A stretch of 64,000 nt of DNA, taken from NCBI RefSeq assembly GCF_041053055.1, contig NZ_CP163443.1:372001-436000 (forward strand), in the 5' to 3' direction. This document shows positions 7,759 through 16,502 of this stretch, piece after piece. The position numbers and the translations under genes were made by a program. The DNA comes from Streptomyces sp. R41 (GTDB lineage Bacteria > Actinomycetota > Actinomycetes > Streptomycetales > Streptomycetaceae). The notes under the pieces are model-generated. The model made no database searches. It saw only the letters and a list, made by a program, of their open reading frames with translations, and was not told where the DNA came from. The number at the start of each line of letters is the position of its first letter. Position 1 is the first letter of the stretch.

Positions 7759-8637
7759 TCAGCCCCTGGTGAACCGATAGGTCTTGCTGTCGGTCAGGAC
7801 GCAGAAGCCCGGCGACACGACGATCACGCGCAGGGTGCCGGTGCGCCGGTCGTAGTCGATGCCCTCCGCCTCGAAGGTGCCCGAGCAGGAGCTGCGCAGC
7901 GGGAGCTGGCGGAGCGCCGTGACATGGCCGGACACGTCCGCCGAGCCGGGCTCGCCGCTCAGGTCGACCTGCAGCAGCGGCTTGGTGATGCCGAAGAGCG
8001 TGCCCGCCGGGTCGTCGGACGAGCACAGCAGCTGGGTCGCGGTGACGAAGTCGCAGCCCTGTACGTCACGGACCGCGTGGTCCAGGTTGATCGTGGACGC
8101 CTGCGGCAGGTTCGCCGAGGGGGACGTGCTCGGGTTCACGCCCGGGGTCGGGAACACCAGCAGCCGGCTCATCGTGCCGTACTCGCCGGACACCATCCAC
8201 GTACCGCTCGGCGCGACGGTGGCGAACGAGTTGTTCAGCGCCTCTCCCGCGCTCAGCGCGTGGACGTACTCCGACCAGCCTCCGCCCGGCGCCTGTACCC
8301 GGAACATCTTCGAGCTGCCGGAGTCGCTCTGGTACGGCTCGATGTAGTAGCCGTTGTAGGAGGCGTCCGGGTCGCCTACGTGGTTCCAGCCGCGGCTACT
8401 GACGCTGGAGGGGATCGTGCCGATGCCCGTGTAGCGGTTGGGGCTTCCGGCCGGGATTTCGACCGAGGTCAGGCCCTGGCTCTCGGTCAGCGGATCGGCA
8501 CGGTCCGAGCCCACCTCGTTCCAGGTGTCGGCCGCCGTGGCGGGCGCGGTGGTGGCGACGGACAGGACGGCCGCCGTAGCGAGCGTGACGAGACCGGCCA
8601 GGGCGGCGTGACAACGTTGCCGTGCGGGCATGCGCAT
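7759..8637 (-). CDS. Secreted protein of unknown function
   Basis: I do not recognise a family. The 292 residues begin with a Sec signal peptide (positive MRMPARQRCH, hydrophobic AALAGLVTLATAAVLSV, probable cleavage after TAPATAA at about residue 36). The mature part has recurring beta-strand stretches with glycine-rich turns (RYTGIGTIPSSV, GDPDASYNGYYIEPYQ, SGEYGTMSRLLVFP, GIDYDRRTGTLRVIVVSPGF), as in beta-propeller proteins. Six cysteines in the second half (GCDF, LLCSS, SSCSG, GFCVL) suggest disulfides. It is monocistronic, flanked by a hairpin and by a repeat-bearing gap. An extracellular role is likely; an enzymatic one cannot be claimed. Confidence 0.78.
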   Translation of the reverse strand: MRMPARQRCHAALAGLVTLATAAVLSVATTAPATAADTWNEVGSDRADPLTESQGLTSVEIPAGSPNRYTGIGTIPSSVSSRGWNHVGDPDASYNGYYIEPYQSDSGSSKMFRVQAPGGGWSEYVHALSAGEALNNSFATVAPSGTWMVSGEYGTMSRLLVFPTPGVNPSTSPSANLPQASTINLDHAVRDVQGCDFVTATQLLCSSDDPAGTLFGITKPLLQVDLSGEPGSADVSGHVTALRQLPLRSSCSGTFEAEGIDYDRRTGTLRVIVVSPGFCVLTDSKTYRFTRG

Positions 8638-8727
8638 GAAGTCGACTCCTTGGTGGGGGGTGTGTTCGGCGCACAGTCTGGCCCGACATGATGGTCATGT
8701 ACAGACCAATGAATGGACGTCAGTCGT

Positions 8728-8788
8728 CGACTCACCGTCCACGAGGCGACTCACCGTCCAAGAGACGACGACTCACCGTCCACGAGGC
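8728..8788. repeat. Three copies of a 13-bp direct repeat
   Basis: CGACTCACCGTCC occurs at 8728, 8747 and 8769, each followed by ACGAG or a close variant, giving periods of 19 and 22 bp. The copies lie in the gap between the secreted-protein gene and the end of the ROK kinase gene, and the last copy ends about 30 bp from the kinase stop. They could be regulator sites for the 8637 gene or slippage products. Confidence 0.75.
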
Positions 8789-8821
8789 ACGGTGGCCGCC
8801 GAGGAGGCGACGAGCACGGCC

Positions 8822-9772
8822 CTACACCGGTGTCGCCGCCCCGAGTTCCGTACGCACACGCGACGCGGCGCCGAGCGCGACACTCCCGCTGCCGAGGCGG
8901 GCCCGTACGACCCGGATCGGCTGCCCGCTGACGGGCGGCTCGGCGGCGAGCGCTGCCAGAATCGGCGGTTCGAGGAGATCCCACGCCCTGCTGACACCGC
9001 CGCCGATCACGAAGGTCGCGAGGTCCACCAGGCCCGCCGTGATCAGGAGGGCCCGGGCGATCCCCGCGCCCGCCGCCTCGTACACGGCGATCGCTTCGGG
9101 ATCCCCCGCGACCGCCGCCTCGGCGACACCCCGTGCCGTGAGGTTCCCTCCCGTCCGCTCGCCGTACCGCGTGGCGATGGAGCGACCCGAGGCGAGTGTC
9201 TCCAGGTGACCCCGGCCGCCGCAGGTGCAGGGGAGGTCTCCGAAGCCCGGGATGTGCCCTATCTCGCCCGCGGCCCCGTGCGGGCCGTCGAGCAGTGCGC
9301 CGTTCATCCACAGCGCGCCCCCGACTCCGGTGCCGAGTGTCATTCCAAGGACGTGCGGTTCGCCCACGACGGCGCCCTTGGACACCTCGCCGCGGAGGAA
9401 GGCGTTGACGTCGTTGTCGAGGAAGGCCGGTACGCCTAGCGCGTCCTTGATCGTCGCCGTCACCGGGAATCCGGCCCAGCCGGTGAAGGAGTCGCTCGCC
9501 ACCAGGACGCGCCCGGCGCGGGTGTCGACCACGCCCGCCGCGCCGACTCCGACCCCGAGCAGGCAAGAGGGCACGCGGCTTTGGAGCAGACCGAGCGCGC
9601 CGAGTGCGGCGTGGATCATCGCCTGCCCGCCGCGCGCGGCCGGCGTGGGCACCTCGACCCTGTCGACGACGGTGAGGTCGGCCGTGCAGAGCACGACCTG
9701 TGTGGTCGTGCCGCCGATGTCGACACCGGCGAACACCTCGGGCGTCGGACTGCCTGTGCGGGATGCGGTCAC
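8822..9772 (-). CDS. ROK-family sugar kinase
   Basis: A 316-residue ATP-dependent hexose or amino-sugar kinase of the ROK family. Visible motifs are the phosphate loop VDIGGTTTQVVL near the N-terminus, LDNDVNAFLRGE with the catalytic-base Asp, the second phosphate motif LGTGVGGALWMNG, and the structural zinc region GEIGHIPGFGDLPCTCGGRGHLE. In that region the normal third cysteine (CxCGxxGC) is His, so zinc binding may be altered. No HTH is present, so it is an enzyme and not a repressor. Its GTG overlaps the stop of the ABC ATPase gene (GTGA) and it is the last gene of the import operon. A phosphorylated sugar is therefore the probable first intracellular step for the imported compound. Confidence 0.9.
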   Translation of the reverse strand: MTASRTGSPTPEVFAGVDIGGTTTQVVLCTADLTVVDRVEVPTPAARGGQAMIHAALGALGLLQSRVPSCLLGVGVGAAGVVDTRAGRVLVASDSFTGWAGFPVTATIKDALGVPAFLDNDVNAFLRGEVSKGAVVGEPHVLGMTLGTGVGGALWMNGALLDGPHGAAGEIGHIPGFGDLPCTCGGRGHLETLASGRSIATRYGERTGGNLTARGVAEAAVAGDPEAIAVYEAAGAGIARALLITAGLVDLATFVIGGGVSRAWDLLEPPILAALAAEPPVSGQPIRVVRARLGSGSVALGAASRVRTELGAATPV

Positions 9773-11415
9773 GCCTTGACCCCCATGGCGGCCCGGCGCT
9801 CCTCGCGACGACGGCGTTGCAGGACCGGGTCCGGTACGGGCACGGCGGAGATGAGCCGCCGCGTGTAGTCGGTGCGCGGGTGCAGGAGCGTGGTCGCGGT
9901 GCTGCCCTCCTCTTCGACGCGCCCGGCACGCAGGACGACCACGTGCTGGGCGAATTGCTGTACGACGGCCAGGTCGTGGGAGACGAACAGGCAGGCGAAG
10001 CCGAGTTCGTCCTGGAGTTCGCCGATCACCTCCAGCACCGACTGCTGCACACCGACGTCGAGTGCGCTCGTCGGCTCGTCGGCGACCAGCAGCCGCGGCC
10101 GAAGGACCAGCGCGCGGGCGAGGCTCACCCGCTGACGCTGACCGCCGGACAGTTCGCGTGGCCCCCGGTGCGCCAAGTCCCGTGGCAGACGGACGAGTTC
10201 GAGTACGTCCGCGACGCGGGCCCGGCGCTCGGCCGACGTCATCCCCCTGCGGTGCACGCGCAACGGTTCGGCGACGCACTCCCCCACACTCATCCGGGCG
10301 TCGAGCGAGGCCACCGGATCCTGCAGCACCACGCCGACGCCGGACAGCAGAGCTCGACGGGCACGCCCCCTGGCTCTGCCGAGGTCGGCACCGAAGAGGG
10401 AGACCGAGCCCGCGGAGGGCGGTACCAGGCCGAGTGCGACACGGGCCGCGGTCGACTTGCCGGAGCCCGACTCACCGACGAGGCCGACGGTCTCGCCGGG
10501 GCGAACAGTCAGCGAGACGCCGCTGAGCGCCTGTACCGCTCGGCGGCCGCGGCCGAACCGTACCGACGCCTCGCGCAGTTCGACCACCGGGTCCTCAACG
10601 GGCCGGTCGCGAGTGCCACTTACCGGCTCGGCGAGGGACAACCTCGGCACCGCCCCCAACAGCCGTTTGGTGTAGCCGTGCGTGGGCCGCAGCAGCACCT
10701 CCTCCACCGGGCCCGTCTCCACGACGTCCCCCTGGAGCATCACGGCGACGCGGTCCGCGAAGTCCGCGACGACCCCCATGTTGTGGGTGACCAGCAGCAC
10801 CCCCGTGCCCGAATCGGCGGCAAGCCCTCGCAGCAGATCCAGGATCTCGGCCTGCACCGTGACGTCGAGCGCGGTGGTCGGTTCGTCCGCGATGAGCAGG
10901 CTCGGCGCGTTCGCGATCGCCATGGCGATGACCACGCGCTGCCGCTGCCCGCCGGAGAGCTGGAAGGGGAACGCGAAGGCCCGCTTCTCCGGCTCGGGGA
11001 TGCCGACTCGGCGCAGGAGCTCGACCGCTTCTCGGGCGGCGTCCTTGGCCGGGACGGGCCGGTGATTGCGTATGACCTCGGCTATCTGCGCGCCGATCCG
11101 GGTGAGCGGGTCGAGCGCGGTCGCGGGCTCCTGGAACACCATCGACGCGGTGCACCCGCGAAGGCCCGCGAGGTCTGCCTCGGCCGCGCCGATGACGTCG
11201 GTTCCGCCGACGCGAACGCGGCCCGTGGCGCGGGCGCTGCCCGGAAGCAGCCCCATCGCGGCGAGCGCGACCGTCGACTTCCCCGAGCCGGACTCGCCGA
11301 CGAGGGCGAGCGTTTCACCGGGCCGGACGCGCAACGACACATCGCGGACTGCGGGCACGTCACCCGTCTCCGTCGAGAACGTCACGCCCAGGTTCTCGAT
11401 CTCCAGGATGCTCAT
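9769..11415 (-). CDS. Fused oligopeptide-type ABC ATPase (DppD-DppF in one chain)
   Basis: A 548-residue protein with two complete ABC domains that power a peptide-type importer. Domain 1 (about residues 1-260) has Walker A GESGSGKST, signature LSGGQRQRV, Walker B LLIADEPTTALD and the C-terminal peptide-transporter motif PTHGYTKRLLGAVP. Domain 2 (about 280-540) repeats these: GESGSGKST, LSGGQRQRV, LLVADEPTSALD and HPRTDYTRRLISAVP. In Dpp/Opp systems these are usually separate subunits; fused forms are known in actinobacteria. Its ATG overlaps the stop of the DppC-like permease gene (ATGA), and its own stop overlaps the ROK kinase start. The tight overlaps imply stoichiometric, coupled synthesis. 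Confidence 0.94.
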   Translation of the reverse strand: MSILEIENLGVTFSTETGDVPAVRDVSLRVRPGETLALVGESGSGKSTVALAAMGLLPGSARATGRVRVGGTDVIGAAEADLAGLRGCTASMVFQEPATALDPLTRIGAQIAEVIRNHRPVPAKDAAREAVELLRRVGIPEPEKRAFAFPFQLSGGQRQRVVIAMAIANAPSLLIADEPTTALDVTVQAEILDLLRGLAADSGTGVLLVTHNMGVVADFADRVAVMLQGDVVETGPVEEVLLRPTHGYTKRLLGAVPRLSLAEPVSGTRDRPVEDPVVELREASVRFGRGRRAVQALSGVSLTVRPGETVGLVGESGSGKSTAARVALGLVPPSAGSVSLFGADLGRARGRARRALLSGVGVVLQDPVASLDARMSVGECVAEPLRVHRRGMTSAERRARVADVLELVRLPRDLAHRGPRELSGGQRQRVSLARALVLRPRLLVADEPTSALDVGVQQSVLEVIGELQDELGFACLFVSHDLAVVQQFAQHVVVLRAGRVEEEGSTATTLLHPRTDYTRRLISAVPVPDPVLQRRRREERRAAMGVKA

Positions 11416-12293
11416 CCCCGCCCCCTCACGTCGAACGCGTCCCGCAGCCCGTCCCCGATCGCGTTGAACGCGCACACGACGAGAATGATGGCGAGGCCCG
11501 GCGGAACGATCAGCCACCAGCGCCCGGAGTAGGCGGCCGTGAGTCCGGCCGACAGCATCCCGCCCCAGTCCGTGGACGGCGGTTGCACGCCCAGGCCGAG
11601 ATAGGACACGTACGCGACGAGCAGGATCGCGTCGGCGACCTGGAAGGTCGCGGCGACCACGATGGTCGAGACGGAGTTCGGCAGGATGTGCCGGGCGATC
11701 GCCCGCCCGTGCGTGCCTCCGATGGCGCGGAGGGTGAGCACGTAGTCGCGGTTCTTGAGGGTGAGGGTCTCCGCCCGGACGAGCCGCGACGGCACCAGCC
11801 ACGACACCAGACCGAGGATGACGACGAGTCCGAACGTGTCCGGGGTCGTGATGGCGGAGACGACGAGCAGGATGAAGAGCGCGGGAATCGCGATCCCGGC
11901 GTCGACGACACGCATCATGACCGCGTCGATCCAGCCGCCCGCGTAGCCCGCGATCGCTCCCCAGAGCGTGCCGATGACGGTGGCGAGGATGCCGGCCGCG
12001 AGGCCCACGAGAAGCGACACCTTGCCGCCGTACATGAGGCGTCCGAGCTCGTCGTGTCCGACGGCGTCGGTGCCGAGCAGGTGCGCGCCGCCGGGGGCGA
12101 CGTTCACCTGCGTGAGGTTCGTGTGGGTCTGGTCGGTCGAGTACAACAACGGGCCCAGGAAGGAGAAGAGCAGGAAGAGCACGACGACCACGAGCCCGGC
12201 GACGGCGAGTCTGTTCCGCGCGAACCGGCGCACGGAGAGCCGGTACCCGGCGGCCGCCTCCACTGGTGGTGTCACCGGCAACACGGCACTCAT
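11412..12293 (-). CDS. ABC transporter permease, DppC/OppC type
   Basis: A 293-residue inner-membrane permease. An N-terminal cytoplasmic stretch leads to the first helix (LAVAGLVVVVLFLLFSFLG), then the OppC-specific segment PGGAHLLGTDAVGHDELGRLMYG. Further helices carry the EAA loop that docks on the ATPase (TLRAIGGTHGRAIARHILPN), and the protein ends in PPGLAIILVVCAFNAIGDGLRDAFD, the canonical OppC tail. ATGA overlaps join it to the upstream permease and the downstream ATPase genes. Homology to dipeptide/oligopeptide importers is clear, but the family also carries nickel and various oligosaccharides, so the substrate is open. Confidence 0.94.
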   Translation of the reverse strand: MSAVLPVTPPVEAAAGYRLSVRRFARNRLAVAGLVVVVLFLLFSFLGPLLYSTDQTHTNLTQVNVAPGGAHLLGTDAVGHDELGRLMYGGKVSLLVGLAAGILATVIGTLWGAIAGYAGGWIDAVMMRVVDAGIAIPALFILLVVSAITTPDTFGLVVILGLVSWLVPSRLVRAETLTLKNRDYVLTLRAIGGTHGRAIARHILPNSVSTIVVAATFQVADAILLVAYVSYLGLGVQPPSTDWGGMLSAGLTAAYSGRWWLIVPPGLAIILVVCAFNAIGDGLRDAFDVRGRG

Positions 12294-13249
12294 GCGCGGC
12301 CCGCCTTCACTCGGGGATCGATGATCCGCTGGACGACGTCGGCGAGCAGCGTGCCGACGACGGTCGCGACGGAGATGACGAGGACACAGCCGAGCAGCAC
12401 CGGATAGTCGGAGGACTGCGCGGCGCTCCAGAACAGCAGCCCCATTCCCGGGTAGTTGAAGAGTTGCTCGACCACCAGAGCTCCGCCGAAGAGCACCGGC
12501 ACGTAGTAGCCGAGCATCGCGACGACGGGGGTGAGCGAGTTGCGGAACACGTGCCGCCACAGGATCGCGCGCGGCCTGGAGCCGCCGGCGCGCGCGGTCC
12601 GCACGTAATCCTCGGAAAGGTTCTCCAGCGTCGCAGCGCGCATGTACCGGCTGAACACGGCGACCATGGACGCGGCTCCCGCGACGACCGGCAGAACGAG
12701 CGCGTTCGGCTGCGCGAGCACCTGCCCGAGCGTGTCGCCCTGCGGCGCCTGCGAGGGGAACCAGGGCAGGAGCTGCGTGAACACGAGCACCAGCACGAGT
12801 CCGAGGAAGTACACCGGTGTCGAGTAGGCGACGAAGCTGAGCGTCGTGATGACGTAGTCGACCGGCTTGTTGCGCCGCACCGCCTGCCACATGCCGAGCG
12901 GAACCGCGAGCGCGAGCCCGACGAGTGCGGAGAGCACGGTGAGGACGAGCGTCTTCGGCAGACGCTGCTCGATGAGCCGCGAGACCGCCTCGTTCAGGGT
13001 GTACGACGTGCCGAGGTCGCCGTGCAGAAGGGTGCGCAGGTAGTAGACGTACTGCACGGGGAGCGAACGGTCGAGGCCCTGCTCGTGGTTGAACTGCGCG
13101 ATCTGCTGCGCGGTCGCCTGCGGGCCGAGGATTCCGCGTGCGGGACCTCCGGGAAGCGCGTGCAGGAGGCAGAAGACCACCACGGTCACGATGAGGATCA
13201 CCACAAGTGACTGGAGGGCGCGCCGGGTCAGGTAGAGGAAGGTGTCCAT
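12290..13249 (-). CDS. ABC transporter permease, DppB/OppB type
   Basis: A 319-residue inner-membrane permease pairing with the DppC-like subunit. It opens with the OppB pattern YLTRRALQSLVVILIVTVVV and a large extracytoplasmic loop containing HEQGLDRSLPVQYVYYLRTL and GDLGTSYT. Five further helices follow. The EAA loop is DYVRTARAGGSRPRAILWRH, then FRNSLTPVV, and the chain ends VVGTLLADVVQRIIDPRV, as is standard in OppB. The start lies six bases after the stop of the solute-binding lipoprotein gene, and the stop overlaps the next permease gene. Confidence 0.94.
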   Translation of the reverse strand: MDTFLYLTRRALQSLVVILIVTVVVFCLLHALPGGPARGILGPQATAQQIAQFNHEQGLDRSLPVQYVYYLRTLLHGDLGTSYTLNEAVSRLIEQRLPKTLVLTVLSALVGLALAVPLGMWQAVRRNKPVDYVITTLSFVAYSTPVYFLGLVLVLVFTQLLPWFPSQAPQGDTLGQVLAQPNALVLPVVAGAASMVAVFSRYMRAATLENLSEDYVRTARAGGSRPRAILWRHVFRNSLTPVVAMLGYYVPVLFGGALVVEQLFNYPGMGLLFWSAAQSSDYPVLLGCVLVISVATVVGTLLADVVQRIIDPRVKAGRA

Positions 13250-13255
13250 GCGGCG

Positions 13256-15049
13256 TCAGCTGGTCCACTTCCACTGCGCGGGGTGGAAGTTGGCGAGCGA
13301 GTCCTGCGAGAAGCCGCCGAGACCGTTCTTGACGACGGAGATCTGGTAGTCGGGCTCGGGCAGCCAGATCACCGGCAGGTCCTTGGCGACGGCGGCGCTG
13401 TAGTCCTGTACGGCCTGCGGCGAGTTGGAGGTCGTCGACGCGGAGATGAGCTTGTCGACCTCCGGGTCGGAGTAACTGCCGAAGTTCGAGCCGCCCTTGC
13501 TCTGGAAGAGGGAGTCACCGGTCGGGAAGGCGCTGAAGTACCAGCTGCCCGCGGTACCGAAGAACGAGAGCTGCCACTTGCAGATGGACTGGTCCGCGGC
13601 GCACGGCGGGGTCTGGGACAGCACCGAGTTGACGGGCGCGGTCTTGATCGAGAACTTGATGCCGGTCTTCTCCAGCGACGACTGGATCGCGCTCATCATG
13701 TTGTCCGTGACGGTCGAACCGGACTGCGACAGCACCTGCATCTGGAACTTGGTGCCCTTGGCGACCCCCGCACCGCACTGGCCGGAGCCGGTGCCGGGGG
13801 CGGCGCACACCATCACGCCGCTCTGCTCGGTCCAGCCATGGCTGGTCAACAGCGTCTTCGCCGCCGAGGTCGAGAACGGGTACGGGTTGTTCTTCTGCGC
13901 CGGCGAGAGGAAGTCCGACGACTGGGCCTGTGGGATCGGGCCGTAGCCGGGGACCGCCGTGCCGTTGAAGATGACCTTCGCCAGACTGGCCTGGTCGATC
14001 GACTTCTGGACCGCCTGGCGGGCGTACAGCTGCTTGAACACGGCGCCCATGGACGGGTTGTTGAAGTTGTACGGCATGTACGTGATCGCCCAGCCCGACC
14101 ACGGCTTCACCGTGTACCCCTGTGCGGTGAACCGGTCCTTCTGGTCCAGGTCGGTGGCCTCGATGTAGCCGTAGTCGACGCCGCCGGAGCGCAGGGCGTT
14201 CTTCTCGGCGTCCGCCGTCGTGAACGGGAGCAGGTTCACCGTCGCGATGTTCGCCTTCTCACCGCCGTCGTACTTCTTGTTGGCCGCGAGGACGACCTTG
14301 CCGGACGTCGAGAACGACTTGACCGCGTACGGGCCGCTGATGGTCTTCCACAGCGCGTTCTTCTCGTAGCCGGAGATGTTCTTCGCGGCCGTGTTCAGGT
14401 ACGTCCAGACTTTCTTCGCACCCGCGGCCGTCCGATCGGCGTCCGACACCGTCGCCGACGCGCCCGTTCTGTCCCAGGCGTGCTGCGGCAGTGGTGTGAT
14501 CTCGCTCAGCTCGTTGGCCAGCATCCACTGGGAGTTGTAGGCCTTGTCGAAGGCGATCGTGAAGTGGCGGTCGTCGATGGTCTTGAACGAGGTCCAGTTG
14601 TCCGGGGACTTGCCGGGGGTGTAGCCCGCCCACTGCGCCTTGTTCGCCTTGATGAGGTTGAACCAGAACTCGACGTCGCGCGAGGTGATCGGCTTGCCGT
14701 CGCTCCAACTGCGGTCGCCCAGCGTGATCTTGACACTCTTGCCGTCGGACGCGAAGTCGGCGGAGGTGGCGATCGACGCCTTCTTGTTCCAGGCGACCTC
14801 GCCGGTGGAACCGTCGTACGCCACGAGCCGCTCCCACAGGCTCGCGGCGATGGAGATGTTGTTGGTGTTCAGGTGCGCCGCGGTGCCGATCGGCAGGATC
14901 CAGTTCGGCGTGAAGTTCGCGGGCAGCGCGTAGTTGATGGAGTCGCGTGACGCGGACGACGTACCGCTCGTGCCGGAGCAGCCCGCGAGCAGCAGGGTGC
15001 CCGCCGAGACGACGGCACCGGCGACGAGTGTCGGGCGAGCAGGGGACAT
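13256..15049 (-). CDS. Solute-binding lipoprotein of a peptide-type ABC importer (SBP family 5)
   Basis: A 597-residue extracytoplasmic receptor tethered by lipid. The lipobox LLAGC places the acylated cysteine at residue 24, followed by a Gly/Ser linker. The SBP_bac_5 body shows the family's first-lobe signature (LWERLVAYDGSTGEVAWNKK), KITLGDRSWSDGKPITSRDVEFWF, and the second-lobe region YARQAVQKSIDQASLAKVIFNG. Insertions rich in Gly, Ser and Cys (CAAPGTGSGQCG) are unusual for plain dipeptide receptors and could reflect a special ligand. The ATG has GAGGAGAG upstream. It is the first gene of the operon and is divergent from the ROK repressor, whose probable sites lie in the shared promoter region. 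Confidence 0.93.
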   Translation of the reverse strand: MSPARPTLVAGAVVSAGTLLLAGCSGTSGTSSASRDSINYALPANFTPNWILPIGTAAHLNTNNISIAASLWERLVAYDGSTGEVAWNKKASIATSADFASDGKSVKITLGDRSWSDGKPITSRDVEFWFNLIKANKAQWAGYTPGKSPDNWTSFKTIDDRHFTIAFDKAYNSQWMLANELSEITPLPQHAWDRTGASATVSDADRTAAGAKKVWTYLNTAAKNISGYEKNALWKTISGPYAVKSFSTSGKVVLAANKKYDGGEKANIATVNLLPFTTADAEKNALRSGGVDYGYIEATDLDQKDRFTAQGYTVKPWSGWAITYMPYNFNNPSMGAVFKQLYARQAVQKSIDQASLAKVIFNGTAVPGYGPIPQAQSSDFLSPAQKNNPYPFSTSAAKTLLTSHGWTEQSGVMVCAAPGTGSGQCGAGVAKGTKFQMQVLSQSGSTVTDNMMSAIQSSLEKTGIKFSIKTAPVNSVLSQTPPCAADQSICKWQLSFFGTAGSWYFSAFPTGDSLFQSKGGSNFGSYSDPEVDKLISASTTSNSPQAVQDYSAAVAKDLPVIWLPEPDYQISVVKNGLGGFSQDSLANFHPAQWKWTS

Positions 15050-15101
15050 GGCTCTCCTCGGGGTGAGCGATGGCGTGTGGCGGAGCCAGTCAACGACTCG
15101 A

Positions 15102-15243
15102 CTGTTCGAAGAAACAGACGGCTTCCTGTAAAAAGTCTGTTTCTGCTGTTCTGGAAAAAGTCGGGAGGCGGCTCTTTGGACGTACGCTCCCCTTCTCGGA
15201 CCCCACGTCGGAAGTTACTTCGTCCATGTCTGAAAAAAGTGTG
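15102..15243. promoter_or_regulatory. Operator-like repeats between the importer operon and the ROK repressor
   Basis: Three direct copies of CTGNAAAAAGTSNG lie at 15126-15139, 15151-15164 and 15230-15243; the first two are 25 bp apart and the third covers codons 2-6 of the repressor. A perfect 10-bp inverted repeat (AGAAACAGAC at 15110-15119, GTCTGTTTCT at 15135-15144) brackets the first copy. A-tract elements of this kind are typical ROK-repressor targets. The AT-richness stands out against the surrounding DNA. Confidence 0.65.
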
Positions 15244-16467
15244 TCGCACCGCAGGGGTGTCACCGGCGTCTCCTCACTGGCCGAGCGCGTCCTCGAACTT
15301 CTCTCCTCCGGACAGGCGACCACCCGCACCGAACTGGCCGATCTGCTCGGTGCCGCGCCGTCGACGATCTCGCTCACCGTCGGCCAGTTGGTGACCCACG
15401 GGCTCGTCGCGGAGCAGGGCACGCGTTCCTCCACGGGAGGGCGTCCGCGCAAGGTGCTACGGCTCGGCGGCAGCGAGGGGTTCGCTGTCGCGGCCGAACT
15501 CGGCGGCCGGCACGCGCACGTCGGCGTGGTGCTGCCCGGTGGCGGACTCACCGATGTCTCGACCGTCCCGTTCGCGACGGCGGAGGGACCCGAGGCGGCG
15601 CTTCCCGGTCTCGCCGAGACACTGCAGGCCCTCGCCGAGCAGCACGGACGGGAGCTGCTGAAGGGGGTCGGCCTCTCCCTCCCGGGTCCGGTCGACGTGG
15701 CCTCCGGCGTGGTGACGCTGCCGTCGCGGATGCCGGGCTGGAACAGATTTCCCGTTCAGGCCTGGCTGGAGGACCGGTTCGGCGTTCCGGCGGCGATCGA
15801 GAACGACGCCAACTGCATGGCCGTCGGTGAGCACAGCGTCCGCCCCGCTGAGATACGCCAGTCGATCATGGTGAAGATGGGGTCGGCCATCGGCGCGGGC
15901 GTCATCGCCGACGGGCGGCTGTACCGGGGCGGAACCGGCGCCGCGGGCGAGATCACCCACGTACGCGTCGAAGCCGGTCACGACATTCCCTGCTCGTGCG
16001 GCAACACAGGATGTCTGGAGACCGTCGCCTCAGGTGCCGCGCTGGTGCGCATCCTGCGCGAGCGGGGCCTTGACGTCGCCACGATCGAGGACGTCGTCCG
16101 CTTCGCCCACGACGCCGACCCGGAGGCGACACGCGCCGTGCGCCAGGCCGGCCGGTACCTCGGCATGGTGCTGGCCGCGAACGTCAACTTCTTCAACCCC
16201 GATGCCGTGTACCTCGGCGGCATCCTCTCCACGCTCGAGCCGTTCGTCGCCGCCGTGCGCAGTCAGCTGTACGAGGGCTGCCATCCGCTGGTGACCCAGC
16301 ATCTGGTGATCGAGCGGGCGAGCCTCGGCGCGGACGCGGGGCTCGTCGGCGCGGGCCAGTTCGCGCTCCAACGCGCGCTGGCCCACGCGCTCCAGGCCGT
16401 GACCGGAACGGGTGACGCCGCCCCGCGCCCCGAAGCGCGTCGCGGCGCGGCGCGCACGGACTTCTGA
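15226..16467 (+). CDS. ROK-family transcriptional repressor (NagC/Mlc/XylR type)
   Basis: A 413-residue regulator with an N-terminal winged HTH (about residues 17-65: VLELLSSGQATTRTELADLL, then PSTISLTVGQLVTHGLV) fused to a ROK sugar-sensing domain. The sensor keeps ENDANCMAVGEH, GEITHVRVEAGHDIPCSCGN and the full zinc motif CSCGNTGCLET, but the N-terminal phosphate loop (AAELGGRHAHVGVV) lacks DxGxT. It should therefore bind but not phosphorylate its ligand. It is divergent from the importer operon and followed by the M81 peptidase gene. The simplest model is local repression relieved by an imported sugar or sugar phosphate. The ATG at 15226 is the first codon that leaves the whole HTH intact. 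Confidence 0.92.
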   Translation: MSEKSVSHRRGVTGVSSLAERVLELLSSGQATTRTELADLLGAAPSTISLTVGQLVTHGLVAEQGTRSSTGGRPRKVLRLGGSEGFAVAAELGGRHAHVGVVLPGGGLTDVSTVPFATAEGPEAALPGLAETLQALAEQHGRELLKGVGLSLPGPVDVASGVVTLPSRMPGWNRFPVQAWLEDRFGVPAAIENDANCMAVGEHSVRPAEIRQSIMVKMGSAIGAGVIADGRLYRGGTGAAGEITHVRVEAGHDIPCSCGNTGCLETVASGAALVRILRERGLDVATIEDVVRFAHDADPEATRAVRQAGRYLGMVLAANVNFFNPDAVYLGGILSTLEPFVAAVRSQLYEGCHPLVTQHLVIERASLGADAGLVGAGQFALQRALAHALQAVTGTGDAAPRPEARRGAARTDF

Positions 16468-16502
16468 CACCGAGCACCGGCGGAGGAGCCACGCCGCCGC
16501 GA

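Noticed and set aside
13283..14950. A plus-strand open frame of 555 codons opposite the solute-binding protein gene
   Set aside because: The minus-strand lipoprotein with lipobox and SBP signature explains the region; the antisense frame has no ribosome site or recognisable domain.
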